The notes under the pieces were generated by a model. The model was given only the letters and a program-made list of their open reading frames with translations. It did no database searches and was not told where the DNA came from. Position numbers and translations under genes: made by a program. This document shows, in pieces, positions 33,411 through 41,608 of a stretch of 64,000 bases of DNA. Source of the DNA: Mesorhizobium japonicum MAFF 303099 (lineage in GTDB: Bacteria > Pseudomonadota > Alphaproteobacteria > Rhizobiales > Rhizobiaceae); contig NC_002679.1 of NCBI RefSeq assembly GCF_000009625.1, positions 124,001-188,000 of the forward strand, read 5' to 3'. The number at the start of each line of letters is the position of its first letter. Positions within the stretch are counted from its first letter, which is position 1.

Positions 33411-34190
33411 ATGTTTGCCTATCCTGTTCGCGCCAGAACCGCCGGGTTCGTAATCGGGGCCTTGAGTGCATTGCTGGCGTTGGGAATTCAACGGACAAAC
33501 GGGCAGGCGACTGCCGAACTTTTCGATTATCCTGGGACCGCTCTGAAGGGGACGGCCTCGGCGCAGATAGTCGTTCCATTGCAAGAATGCCATTCAATCT
33601 GTACTTCGCGTTCGGGGTGCGTCGGGTTTGACCGTCGGTCTGACACTGGCGTTTGCAGGCTGTTCGCCAGTGTGGACTCCGCCTACGACAGCCCGACGTT
33701 CATGGCGGGAACGCGAAGCCTGCTTCCTGCCTATCGCCCGCCTTCAAATCCGCCCGCACAACCTCCGGCCGTGGTACCTCGAACCGAACCAGCCTTGCCG
33801 GAGCCACCGGATGTCAGCGGCCGCAAGGTCCAATATCGGACCATTCCGGGAGATCCGCGCCCGATCGGATGGGTCTACATCAATGTCTGCACCGGAGCGC
33901 CTGTGGACGCGACTTCCTTGCGCGCCTCGGTCAACGATTTCGTTTTCGAGTCATTGCGGCTCATCCCTGGAAGGATCGAGCACTTTGACAGGAGCACGAC
34001 GCCGCAATGCGCGAGCGTCCCCAAGGCTATTGGCTATTCGTCAGCGAATGCGCAGGAGTGGAGAATTGGAGCCGCGCTACAGGAGATGGGTCCGATCCTT
34101 CGGCCGTTGGGTATCGGAACGCGCGCGGATGGCAAGGCGCGGGATCAGTCGGACCGTTACCGTATCGACATATGGCTCAGCCATCAGTGA
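33411..34190 (+). CDS. Exported PAN-type protein with unrecognised C-terminal domain
   Basis: From the ATG at 33411 (GGGGGG 5-11 bases upstream) this is a 259-residue protein with a signal peptide (ARTAGFVIGALSALLALGI). The shared module follows (LFDYPGTALKG, CHSICTSRSGCVGFD, CRLF, AGTRSLLPAYRPPSNPP). After a Pro-rich linker the C-terminal part (about residues 145-259) contains RPIGWVYINVCTGAPVD and a helical tail; I do not recognise it. It is divergent from the protease operon and is the fifth member of the PAN-like set. Confidence 0.78.
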   Translation: MFAYPVRARTAGFVIGALSALLALGIQRTNGQATAELFDYPGTALKGTASAQIVVPLQECHSICTSRSGCVGFDRRSDTGVCRLFASVDSAYDSPTFMAGTRSLLPAYRPPSNPPAQPPAVVPRTEPALPEPPDVSGRKVQYRTIPGDPRPIGWVYINVCTGAPVDATSLRASVNDFVFESLRLIPGRIEHFDRSTTPQCASVPKAIGYSSANAQEWRIGAALQEMGPILRPLGIGTRADGKARDQSDRYRIDIWLSHQ

Positions 34191-34363
34191 GAGTTCGCCT
34201 TAAGCCGCGGCTTTCGAACAATCAGATAGATTGGAAGGGCGACGATCATCACCAGAATGGTGGAAATCCCCCAAAACCTTCCGTTCATTCCGCGACTATT
34301 GGCATCGCTGGTCACCCAGGCGCCGATCGCTGCGGCAATGATGAAACCAATAATATAGTCCAT
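34184..34363 (-). CDS. 59-residue membrane protein
   Basis: Minus-strand reading from the ATG at 34363 gives MDYIIGFIIAAAIGAWVTSD, then a short hydrophilic turn (ANSRGMNGRFWG) and a second hydrophobic segment (ISTILVMIVALPIYLIV) with a basic tail. GGAGAAG precedes the start by about 5 bases, which is strong support for translation. The end overlaps the last 7 bases of the convergent PAN gene. The function is unknown; small two-helix proteins of this kind often sit beside phage-shock or transport genes. Motif site C lies 125 bases upstream. Confidence 0.7.
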   Translation of the reverse strand: MDYIIGFIIAAAIGAWVTSDANSRGMNGRFWGISTILVMIVALPIYLIVRKPRLKANSH

Positions 34364-34487
34364 TTTATCTTCTCCGATTACGGACTCAAGTTGCCATTGT
34401 CCCGTTCATCAAGGCTGTTCTCAATATCGCGCAGCAGTAATGTTTGTGTGGTGAGGTCAGCATGGATGCGCTAGGAAGACAGCGCAT

Positions 34488-34506
34488 TCCCCAAACGGGG
34501 TATGAT
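34488..34506. promoter_or_regulatory. Motif site C between the small membrane gene and luxR-type gene
   Basis: TCCCCAAACGGGGTA (34488-34502) on the plus strand is the reverse of TACCCCGTTTGGGGA, matching sites A and B. It is the most symmetrical copy (CCCC-AAAC-GGGG). It overlaps a TATGAT (34501-34506) and ends 17 bases before the regulator start codon, a position suited to autorepression of the regulator. It also lies upstream of the divergent small membrane gene. Confidence 0.5.
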
Positions 34507-34519
34507 ACGGGAGCGCGAG

Positions 34520-35662
34520 ATGCTGCATGATGAGCAAAACGAGGCCATCATCGACCGCCTGTACGAAGCCGCCACGATTCCTGAAAAATGGGGCGGCAGG
34601 GGTGTTTTGGAGACCTTGGCCCACCTCTGTGGCTGCACCGACGGCGCAATCATGTCAGTTCGCGATCACACTCTCGCAGGATGGACTGCCAATGAGAACG
34701 CTTTCCCAAAACTGGTAGTCTATCTGCGGGACAACTGGCTCGCCAAGAATCCGTACGTCCAAAGCGCCGAGCGCCTGCGTCGGTTTTCACAACCGCGCTT
34801 TGTTCTCGACACTGAGGTGATGTCGGCCAGAGAGATGGAGGAAAGCCACTACTACCAAAATTTCATGCGGCCATACGGCATGTACTGGCACGCCGGAACC
34901 AACATAATGTCGCCCAATGGCGATACGGTGAAATTTTCGATCCATAGGAGCTTTGACGCGGGACCGTTAGACCCGTCACTTGTCGACAGGCTTACTTGGT
35001 TGAGGCCGCATATCGCTCGGGCTTGCACTCTGACCGCAAGGTTGAGATTCGCGCAGCTTCACGCCGCGGTCGAAGTGCTCAATTCCGTTGGACTGCCGGC
35101 TGCTGCGCTGAGAGATGGCCGATTGGTATTGGCAAACAGCCTTTTCGAAAAACTGGTGCCCGACGTCGCCAAAGATCGGCGCAGTCGCCTGACGTTCCAG
35201 CAGGCGTCGGCCGACAAGAGGTGGGCCAGCATCCTGGACAAGCCGGCAGCATTTCGGAACGGAACGTTTCCCATCGCCTCAACCGAAGAGCACCCGATGT
35301 TCATCGTGCATGTCCTTCCTGTGGCCGGGGCCGGAAGGGACATATTCCCAGTCGCGGACTCCTTGATGATATTCGCGTCAAGCCAGACAAGCCAAAAGAT
35401 AGCGCCCGAAATCCTGCTCAGCCTCTTCGATTTCACGCCGGCGGAGATTTCCATTACGAACAGCATACTGTCGGGCGCATCGCTTGAAGAAATCGCGCGG
35501 GCGCGGCGGGTCTCGATCGATACCGTGCGCGTGCAGCTCAAGGCGATTTTCGCCAAGACCGGAACACATAGGCAGACCGAGCTGGTAAAGCTTCTCGGTG
35601 GCGTGGCAAGTGCATCCAACATCATCGATCGCGTGCCTTCCGATGAGCGGCGCTCGCATTGA
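34520..35662 (+). CDS. LuxR-type transcriptional regulator
   Basis: A 380-residue regulator with a C-terminal LuxR helix-turn-helix at about residues 303-365 (FTPAEISITNSILSGASLEEIARARRVSIDTVRVQLKAIFAKTG). The long N-terminal part has PAS-like features (VLNSVGLPAAALRDGRLVLANSLFEKLV) and no recognisable acyl-homoserine-lactone pocket, so it senses something else. The ATG at 34520 is preferred over 34502 because GGGAG sits 6 bases upstream. It lies in the middle of the motif-bearing genes and is the obvious candidate to bind the four sites. Confidence 0.85.
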   Translation: MLHDEQNEAIIDRLYEAATIPEKWGGRGVLETLAHLCGCTDGAIMSVRDHTLAGWTANENAFPKLVVYLRDNWLAKNPYVQSAERLRRFSQPRFVLDTEVMSAREMEESHYYQNFMRPYGMYWHAGTNIMSPNGDTVKFSIHRSFDAGPLDPSLVDRLTWLRPHIARACTLTARLRFAQLHAAVEVLNSVGLPAAALRDGRLVLANSLFEKLVPDVAKDRRSRLTFQQASADKRWASILDKPAAFRNGTFPIASTEEHPMFIVHVLPVAGAGRDIFPVADSLMIFASSQTSQKIAPEILLSLFDFTPAEISITNSILSGASLEEIARARRVSIDTVRVQLKAIFAKTGTHRQTELVKLLGGVASASNIIDRVPSDERRSH

Positions 35663-35724
35663 TCAGGCACGCCAATCAGGCTTTTGCATTGGCGCTGGAA
35701 TTGTCGTGACAAGCAAATCTGGTG

Positions 35725-36015
35725 CTAGGCGCACGAGTTCATGCAAACGTTATAGTTGTTTTCGCAATTCGGCGCCCCGACCGCCTTGCAATGTCGATAC
35801 ACTATCTCGCAACCCTTTGTGCACTGGCTCACGTGATGAAGGAGCCTGTTCGACGGAGTCAGGTGCAAGTGCTTGAGCGTTCCGGTCATGAGCGGAAGGT
35901 TTATGTAGGTAATCGCTGGAACGTCGACATTTCTTGACTGGGTTTCTGGTCCAGCGCTTGCCTGATGCGGAAGGCTCAGCGCTGAAAGTGCGATTATGAC
36001 TGGGAGTATCTTCAT
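35725..36015 (-). CDS. Small secreted Cys-rich protein
   Basis: A 96-residue protein with a signal peptide (MKILPVIIALSALSLPHQASA). The mature part has six Cys in its last 35 residues (QCTKGCEIVYRHC, NCENNYNVCMNSCA), suggesting three disulfides. AGGGGACGG lies just upstream of the ATG. I do not recognise the family; it could be a secreted effector, an inhibitor or an envelope component. Motif site D is about 72 bases upstream of the start. Confidence 0.72.
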   Translation of the reverse strand: MKILPVIIALSALSLPHQASAGPETQSRNVDVPAITYINLPLMTGTLKHLHLTPSNRLLHHVSQCTKGCEIVYRHCKAVGAPNCENNYNVCMNSCA

Positions 36016-36087
36016 TTTCCGTCCCCTTTAGGTGGCGTGCGATGACCTTAGAGGACGGTAGTTTGGGTTCTTGTGTCGGCCTGCACA

Positions 36088-36102
36088 TCACCCATTTGGG
36101 AT
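36088..36102. promoter_or_regulatory. Motif site D upstream of the small Cys-rich gene
   Basis: TCACCCATTTGGGAT shares CC-x-ATTTGGGAT with site A. It lies 72 bases upstream of the minus-strand gene starting at 36015. It is the weakest of the four copies in its left half, and no convincing -10 element was found at the spacing seen for A and B. Confidence 0.45.
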
Positions 36103-36109
36103 AAGTCGG

Positions 36110-36348
36110 AAATGTCCCGCCGGAGACATTCAGCCGGGCGCGCTCAAGGAACTTGCCTCGAACTTCAAGCGGGATTTTTACCAGAGAAGGGGTTGGATGC
36201 ATGGGCTACTTTTGCGGCCCTCGCCCCGGCTGCCTACTTTGGGCCGGCGGCGACGCCGGGTCCCCGCGATTTTTTCGAGCGGCGGTTCAAGTTCGACGCT
36301 GAAACAGGCTGTTGGTCTTACGTCGGCGCTGCTCGAGGGGGTGGCTGA
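36110..36348 (+). pseudogene. Possible HNH-endonuclease-like N-terminal remnant
   Basis: The plus frame ending at 36348 reads FFERRFKFDAETGCWSYVGAARGGG and then stops. The DAETGCWSYVGAAR-GG segment resembles the start of small phage-type HNH proteins, which usually continue with YG. The match is short, the upstream part is not recognisable and there is no clear start site. I list it only as a possible broken gene. It overlaps the end of the convergent gene at 36318. Confidence 0.25.
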
Positions 36349-37043
36349 AGAGTGCATACGACTTGCGCCACGTCCTCGATCAAGTCCTCGCGGAGCATTT
36401 CTATGGGAATCCGGCCATCGAGTTCTGGACAGGGCCGTGTTAACCACAACCAGGCAAGTCTTGGATTTGAAATCGCAGCCAACACCTCCCTTATGCCCAG
36501 GGCTGGCCTGCCGTCGACGAACTGGGCGAGCGGGAAGACATGTTTGCGACCGCCCTTGCGCAGCGCCACAACTTCGCCCCGTCGCTGCCAGCGATGCAGC
36601 GTCGAGCGAGGGATGCGGAATTTCTCCTCCAGATAGGTCGACCCGGCAACCTCTCCTGCCCAGTCCTCGATGAGCACCGCCTGGAGGTCGGAGGCGCGAT
36701 CGGCAATGTGTCTGGATACAGGCATCCCATCTGTCGGTGCGGTCCTGTCACAGGCGCAGTCGGACGCAGCATCGCTGCGGGAGATCCTTTTCGTCATCAT
36801 GCCGAAGAACTCCGAGGTGAGCGCGGGCAAGTCGCCTCCGAAAGAGCCGATCGCGAGCCGCTGTGCGTGTGGCAGGAAGGGAAGGGCGGCAGCAACGCTC
36901 CCGGCGATCATGCTGGTGGAAACTAGCGCTTCTGCGTCCAGAAAGAAGCCGTGCTGCATCAATGCCTGTTGTACCGCCTGGGCCACCAATCCGGCCAAGG
37001 CTTCCTGGGAAATGCCATCCAGTGGGTCTTGCAATCTGGTCAT
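36318..37043 (-). CDS. DNA-binding protein resembling Xre/MbcA/ParS-type antitoxins
   Basis: A 241-residue protein. A helix-turn-helix-like region lies at about 145-180 (GSTYLEEKFRIPRSTLHRWQRRGEVVAL). The C-terminal part (GIREVLAAISNPRLAWLWLTRPCPELDGRIPIEMLREDLIEDVAQVV) has the pattern of the DUF2384 toxin-binding domain (W-L-x6-P-L-G-x3-P-x2-L). The N-terminal 130 residues are unassigned. No RES-type toxin gene is adjacent, so it may be an orphan regulator. The family call is tentative. Confidence 0.55.
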   Translation of the reverse strand: MTRLQDPLDGISQEALAGLVAQAVQQALMQHGFFLDAEALVSTSMIAGSVAAALPFLPHAQRLAIGSFGGDLPALTSEFFGMMTKRISRSDAASDCACDRTAPTDGMPVSRHIADRASDLQAVLIEDWAGEVAGSTYLEEKFRIPRSTLHRWQRRGEVVALRKGGRKHVFPLAQFVDGRPALGIREVLAAISNPRLAWLWLTRPCPELDGRIPIEMLREDLIEDVAQVVCTLQPPPRAAPT

Positions 37044-37233
37044 TCATCCGCCGTGCCGGCCGCGTGCCTTCCCTAGCCGGAGCCGGTTACCGAATGACGA
37101 CAAGCGATGTTGGCATCGCAGTGGCAAAGGATACGACCCGATAGGCTGCTGTCTTGCATTTTGATCCCTCCTGGCTGCCTCGACATTGTCAGCCGCGGGA
37201 CACGAGCATGCGTGTGCTCAATCCGGAGGTAGC

Positions 37234-38580
37234 TCAGGCGCTCGCCTTTTGCGGCCGGCTGAATGTATTTTCCGGGCGCGGCAGACCGAAATGGTCCCGC
37301 AGCGTTGCGCCGTCATAGTCGTGCCGGAAAAGTCCGCGGCGGCGCAAGATCGGCACCACCTCCTCGGGGAACACGTCGAACCCGCCCTGCAGATAGGGCG
37401 GCATGACGTTGAAGCCGTCCGCGGCGCCATTGTCGAACCATTCCTGGATCTTGTCGGCGATCTGGTCGGGCGTCCCGGCCTGGACCCAATGCCCGCGGGC
37501 CCCGGCAAGGCGGTGCAGCAACTGGCGGATGGTTGGGTTCTCGCGCTCGATGATGTCGAGGACGACGTGGAAGCGGCTGCTCGCACCGCGCTCGCCCTCG
37601 ACGCTGATCAGCTCGCGCGGAAATGGTCCGTCCAGATTGTAGCCGGAAAGGTCGGCGTCGACGATGCGGCGCAACTGGTCAAGCGAATATTCCGGCTGCG
37701 TGAGCTCATTGAACTCGTCATGCAGCGCGCGGGCTTCCGCCTCGGTCGAACCGATGAACGGGCTGATGCCGGGCAACACCTTGACGTGGTCAGGGTTGCG
37801 GCCAACCGACTTCACGCGCGCCTTGATGTCAGCGTAAAATTCCTGCGCGTTGCCAAGTGTCTGATGGGCTGTGAAGATCGCCTCGGCATAGCGGCTTGCG
37901 AACGATCGTCCATCTTCGGACGAACCCGCCTGGACATAGACCGGGCGCCCCTGTGGCGAGCGCGGGAGCGTGAGCGGGCCTTTCACCCGATGGTATTTGC
38001 CGATGTGGTTGATTGGGTGGATCTTGTCGGTGTCGGCAAAGATGCCGGACGCCCGGTCCGAGACGAGCGCGTCGTCCTCGCAACTGTCCCAGAGCTTTGT
38101 CACCACATCGACGAATTCGCCTGCGCGTTCGTAGCGGTCGGCGTGGGTTGGATGTCGGTCAAAGCCGAAATTCAACGCTGCCGACGCATCGCCGGTCGTG
38201 ACGATGTTCCAACCGGCGCGCCCGCCGCTCAGATGATCGACTGAGGCAAACAGCCGGGCCAGGTTGTAGGGTTCGTTATAGGTGGTCGAGGCGGTCGCGA
38301 TGAAGCCGATGCGTTGCGTCACGGCGGCGAGCGCCGAAATCCATGTCAGCGGCTCCAGCCTGAAGCGGCTTGCGTAGCGAATGTTGTCGGCGAGCGCAGG
38401 GCCATCGGCAAAGAACAGCGCGTCGAACTTGCTCGCCTCGGCCTTTTTCGCCAGTTCCTGGTAATAGGCGATGTCGAGCACTCTCTCAGGGGCGGACTCC
38501 TTGTAGCGCCAGCCGGCTTCATGATGGCCGCCAGGATAGATAAAAAGGTTGAGGTTCAACTGTCGTTGTTCGGCGGGCAT
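37234..38580 (-). CDS. LLM-class flavin-dependent monooxygenase (NtaA/SnaA/DszA group)
   Basis: A 448-residue enzyme that uses reduced FMN supplied by a separate reductase. Family features are QLNLNLFIYPGGHHEAGWR, FDALFFADGPAL, RIGFIATASTTYNEPYNLARLFASVDHLSGGRAGWNIVTT and the C-terminal GGFDVFPEEVVPILRRRGLFR. The ATG at 38580 was chosen because AGGAGG lies upstream; an earlier start at 38712 would run into ssuB. It is last in an operon with sulfonate uptake genes, so the substrate is likely an organosulfur compound, but amines or chelates are also known for this group. Confidence 0.88.
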   Translation of the reverse strand: MPAEQRQLNLNLFIYPGGHHEAGWRYKESAPERVLDIAYYQELAKKAEASKFDALFFADGPALADNIRYASRFRLEPLTWISALAAVTQRIGFIATASTTYNEPYNLARLFASVDHLSGGRAGWNIVTTGDASAALNFGFDRHPTHADRYERAGEFVDVVTKLWDSCEDDALVSDRASGIFADTDKIHPINHIGKYHRVKGPLTLPRSPQGRPVYVQAGSSEDGRSFASRYAEAIFTAHQTLGNAQEFYADIKARVKSVGRNPDHVKVLPGISPFIGSTEAEARALHDEFNELTQPEYSLDQLRRIVDADLSGYNLDGPFPRELISVEGERGASSRFHVVLDIIERENPTIRQLLHRLAGARGHWVQAGTPDQIADKIQEWFDNGAADGFNVMPPYLQGGFDVFPEEVVPILRRRGLFRHDYDGATLRDHFGLPRPENTFSRPQKASA

Positions 38581-38629
38581 GTGTTGGTCCTCCTGGGGGG
38601 ATGGCTCTGAGCGAAAGGTCCTCGGCCCG

Positions 38630-39376
38630 TCAGACGGGCAGCACGGGCCTTGTCTCGACGCCGAGATGACGCAGAAGTTCGGAGCGGATCTCACCAAACC
38701 GGCGATGGCCATGATCGCGTGGCTTGGGGATATCGATTGCGATGTCGGCGGCGATCGCGCCCTTGTCGAGCACCAAAACCCGGTCCGCCAGCGTCACGGC
38801 TTCGTCCACATCATGGGTGACCAGCAGCACTGCCGGCTGGTGACGGGCGCAGAGCTGGCGCAGCAGATCGTGCATGCGCAGGCGGGTCAGCGCGTCGAGT
38901 GCGCCGAACGGCTCGTCCGCCAGCAGCAGATCAGGATCACGAACCAGCGAGCGCGCCAATGCCACCCGTTGCTGCTCGCCACCAGAGAGTTCGACCGGCC
39001 ATGCGGTCTCGCGACCGTTCAAGCCAACCTCCTCGAGAGCGGCCCGTCCGCGTTCGGCGGCGTCGGGTAGGTCGAGGCCAAGAACCACATTCTCGAGCAC
39101 GCGTTTCCATGGCAACAACCGGGCATCCTGGAACACTACCGATTTCTTGTCGGGTGTCTCGAGCCGGCCGGACCCGGACACCTTGTCATCGAGATCGGCG
39201 AGCGCGCGCAACAATGTACTCTTGCCCGATCCGCTGCGGCCGAGAAGGGCGACGAATTCTCCCTTCTCGATGTCGAGGCTGAGGCCGTCGAGGATGGTTC
39301 GTGGCCCGAAACTCCTCACAAGGCTTTCGACCCGCACCACCGGCGCGTCCCTCAATCCGCCAAGGTGCGACGCCAT
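38630..39376 (-). CDS. ssuB: Aliphatic sulfonate ABC transporter ATP-binding protein
   Basis: A 248-residue ATPase. Walker A is [16 protein letters not shown], the signature is [15 protein letters not shown] and Walker B is LLLADEPFGALD. The segment SVVFQDARLLPWKRVLENVVLGL is characteristic of the SsuB/TauB/NrtD group. It overlaps the permease gene by 25 bases. It provides energy for import of sulfonates (SsuB) or a related small anion. Confidence 0.88.
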   Translation of the reverse strand: MASHLGGLRDAPVVRVESLVRSFGPRTILDGLSLDIEKGEFVALLGRSGSGKSTLLRALADLDDKVSGSGRLETPDKKSVVFQDARLLPWKRVLENVVLGLDLPDAAERGRAALEEVGLNGRETAWPVELSGGEQQRVALARSLVRDPDLLLADEPFGALDALTRLRMHDLLRQLCARHQPAVLLVTHDVDEAVTLADRVLVLDKGAIAADIAIDIPKPRDHGHRRFGEIRSELLRHLGVETRPVLPV

Positions 39377-40233
39377 GCCAGCGACCTTTCCTGAAAGACG
39401 CGGACGATGCCGTCGCAGCCGAGCCCGAGCAATGCGTAGACGGCGAGACCGACGATGACGATGTCGGTCTGGCCGTAATTGCGCGCGAGATCGATCATGT
39501 AGCCGATGCCGCTGGTGGCATTGACCTGTTCGACCACCACCAGAGACAGCCAGGCATAGGTCACCGCCAAACGCAGGCCAAGGAAGAAGCCGGGAAGGGC
39601 GCCCGGCAGGATGACCTCGCGGATGAATTCGCCGTATCCCATCCGCAAGGTCTGGGCCAGTTCGACATAACGGCTGTCGATGCTGCGCAAGCTGCTATGG
39701 GTCTGGATATAGATCGGGATCAGCACAGCCAGCGCGATGGCCGTCACCTTCATGCCCTCGCCAATGCCGAACCACAGCATCAGCAGCGGGATCAGGGCCA
39801 GCGTCGGGATCGCCCGCTTGATCTGAACGGGGCCGTCGATGATCGCCTCGCCAAGCCGCGACAACCCTGAAATGAGAGCCAGCACAGTGCCGATCAGGAC
39901 ACCGAACGCCAGCCCCTGTGCCGCCCGCCAGGCAGACGTCATCAGATGATCCTGAAGTTTGCCTTCGGCGATGAGATCGATAGCCGTGCCGACAACCGAC
40001 CAGGGCGCCGGCAGCGTCCTTGGATCGATCAGGCCGGCGACACTGCCAAGGGACCAGATCACGAGAAGAAGTGCGGGCCCGATCAGCGCGCCGAACGGGA
40101 TCGGCCGCCCAAGCGCCAGGCGACGCCTCGTCCCAGTCTTGCGGGGTTTTACGGCGGGCGGGATCAACGCCCTCTCATCAGATGCATAGCCAATGTTGGC
40201 GGCAACCGCGGCGGTATTGGAGAATGCGTTCAT
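39352..40233 (-). CDS. ssuC: Aliphatic sulfonate ABC transporter permease
   Basis: A 293-residue inner-membrane permease. Family features include LLVIWSLGSVAGLIDPRTLPAPWSVV, a series of hydrophobic helices, and the EAA loop RYVELAQTLRMGYGEFIREVILPGALPGFF. The C-terminal stretch YAWLSLVVVEQVNATSGIGYMIDLARNYGQTD is typical of SsuC/TauC. It lies between ssuA and ssuB on the same transcript. Confidence 0.88.
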   Translation of the reverse strand: MNAFSNTAAVAANIGYASDERALIPPAVKPRKTGTRRRLALGRPIPFGALIGPALLLVIWSLGSVAGLIDPRTLPAPWSVVGTAIDLIAEGKLQDHLMTSAWRAAQGLAFGVLIGTVLALISGLSRLGEAIIDGPVQIKRAIPTLALIPLLMLWFGIGEGMKVTAIALAVLIPIYIQTHSSLRSIDSRYVELAQTLRMGYGEFIREVILPGALPGFFLGLRLAVTYAWLSLVVVEQVNATSGIGYMIDLARNYGQTDIVIVGLAVYALLGLGCDGIVRVFQERSLAWRRTLAD

Positions 40234-40264
40234 CTGCGTCGTCTCCAGTTTGGGGAAGCAGGAG

Positions 40265-41317
40265 TCAGGACGCGTTCAGCGCGCTTGCGGCGATCGTCTC
40301 GAAACGTCTGTCGAAAAGATCCTGGGCCTTGATCGTGGGCCTGTTCAGTTCCTTGGCCAGGAGATCGATCGTCGCCTGTTGGCGTACGATCACATCGTTC
40401 CAGTTGGACGGGATGTCGAACTGTCCGTCGGCGTCGACGAGATACTGGCCATCTTCTGCGTTGAGGCCCTGGGTGGCGACGTAGTAGCCCTCGACCCACT
40501 CTTTGGGATGTTCCTGCACCCATCGGGTCGCAAGTGCCCAGTAGCGCACATATTCTCCGAGAGCGGCAGCTTTGGCTGGGTCGTCCAGCACCGCCTGTGG
40601 CGCATAGAGATGCTCTGGATCGTCACGCAAGCCATGCGGGATGGTGGTAGCGCCGTCAGCACCATACTGGTGCAGATAGTGCTTGATGAGAACGCCTGAG
40701 ATCGGCGCGACGTCGACCTGCTTGCCGGCGAGCGCCACCGGATAGGCATCGCCTTTGCTGGGCAGTTCGATGAGATTGACATCCTCCTTCTTGAGGCCGG
40801 CGGCCTGCAGGACCCTCAGCACCAGCGCGCCTTGTGCCTGGCCGGGGCTGAAAGCGATCCGTTTGCCGCGCAAGTCCGCGAGCGTCTTGACATCGACGCC
40901 CGGTGCAATCCCGAGTTGATAAATCGGGTGCGCTACAGGATCCTTGCGGAACTTCGCGGCAATGATCTTGACCTTGAGCCCGGTCCAGGTCGCGTGGATG
41001 GGCGGAATATCGGCGACCGATCCGACGTCCAGCGCATCGGCGCGAAAAGCTTCGATTGTCTGGGGACCGCCGCTGATATTGGCCCACTCCACCTTGAACG
41101 GCAGTTTGTCGATCAGGCCCGAGAGTTCCAGCGCCCTTTGCGTCTCGGGATCACCGATGCGAAGCACCGTGCCCTCCGGAATTGTGGTCGGCAGCTTACC
41201 CGCGTCCGGACTACCCGCCAGAGCCCCGAAAGGGGCGGATGAAGCGACCAAGGTCACCGTAAAAGCGGCCACGAGGGCGCCGAACTTCCTTCTCGAAAAT
41301 CTCTCCACAGCTGACAT
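40265..41317 (-). CDS. ssuA: Sulfonate ABC transporter substrate-binding protein
   Basis: A 350-residue periplasmic protein with a signal region (RFSRRKFGALVAAFTVTLVASSAPFGALA) that has a Tat-like RRKFG. The mature part has the SsuA-type features: LRIGDPETQRALELSGL, WANISGGPQTIEAFRADALDVGSVADIPPIHA and LRGKRIAFSPGQAQGALVLRVL. It is the first gene of the ssuA-C-B-monooxygenase operon. Confidence 0.88.
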   Translation of the reverse strand: MSAVERFSRRKFGALVAAFTVTLVASSAPFGALAGSPDAGKLPTTIPEGTVLRIGDPETQRALELSGLIDKLPFKVEWANISGGPQTIEAFRADALDVGSVADIPPIHATWTGLKVKIIAAKFRKDPVAHPIYQLGIAPGVDVKTLADLRGKRIAFSPGQAQGALVLRVLQAAGLKKEDVNLIELPSKGDAYPVALAGKQVDVAPISGVLIKHYLHQYGADGATTIPHGLRDDPEHLYAPQAVLDDPAKAAALGEYVRYWALATRWVQEHPKEWVEGYYVATQGLNAEDGQYLVDADGQFDIPSNWNDVIVRQQATIDLLAKELNRPTIKAQDLFDRRFETIAASALNAS

Positions 41318-41360
41318 CCTCGTCTTGCTCCTATTTGCTCCTACTTTCGCTATTCAGTAT

Positions 41361-41379
41361 GTCTATCATTTATGTAGAC
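41361..41379. promoter_or_regulatory. Inverted repeat upstream of ssuA
   Basis: GTCTA (41361-41365) and TAGAC (41375-41379) are separated by an AT-rich 9-base spacer, about 45-60 bases upstream of the ssuA start. The geometry (T-N11-A within the repeat) suits a LysR-type regulator such as Cbl or CysB. No regulator gene is adjacent. Confidence 0.35.
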
Positions 41380-41608
41380 GATAAAGTATCGGATGCTGTT
41401 CTTCGTCACCCGAGGGAAACGCTGTTCGTCTCCAATGCTCATTTGGGGCACGTGAAGCTCAAACGGCGACGAAGATCGAAGCACTTGTCGGGTGCTGGCA
41501 TTGCCCCGCATCGGCCGGCGAACTCGCCGCTGCGTATAGGACGAAGCCGATCACCACCCGCCTATTTGCCTTGAGCAGCCGGACCCCGCGGCAAGGACCG
41601 AGCTTCCG

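Noticed and set aside
41437..41450. GCTCATTTGGGGCA as a fifth copy of the CCC-ATTTGGG motif
   Set aside because: Only the right half matches, and the ssu genes have no other link to the PAN/Srf region.
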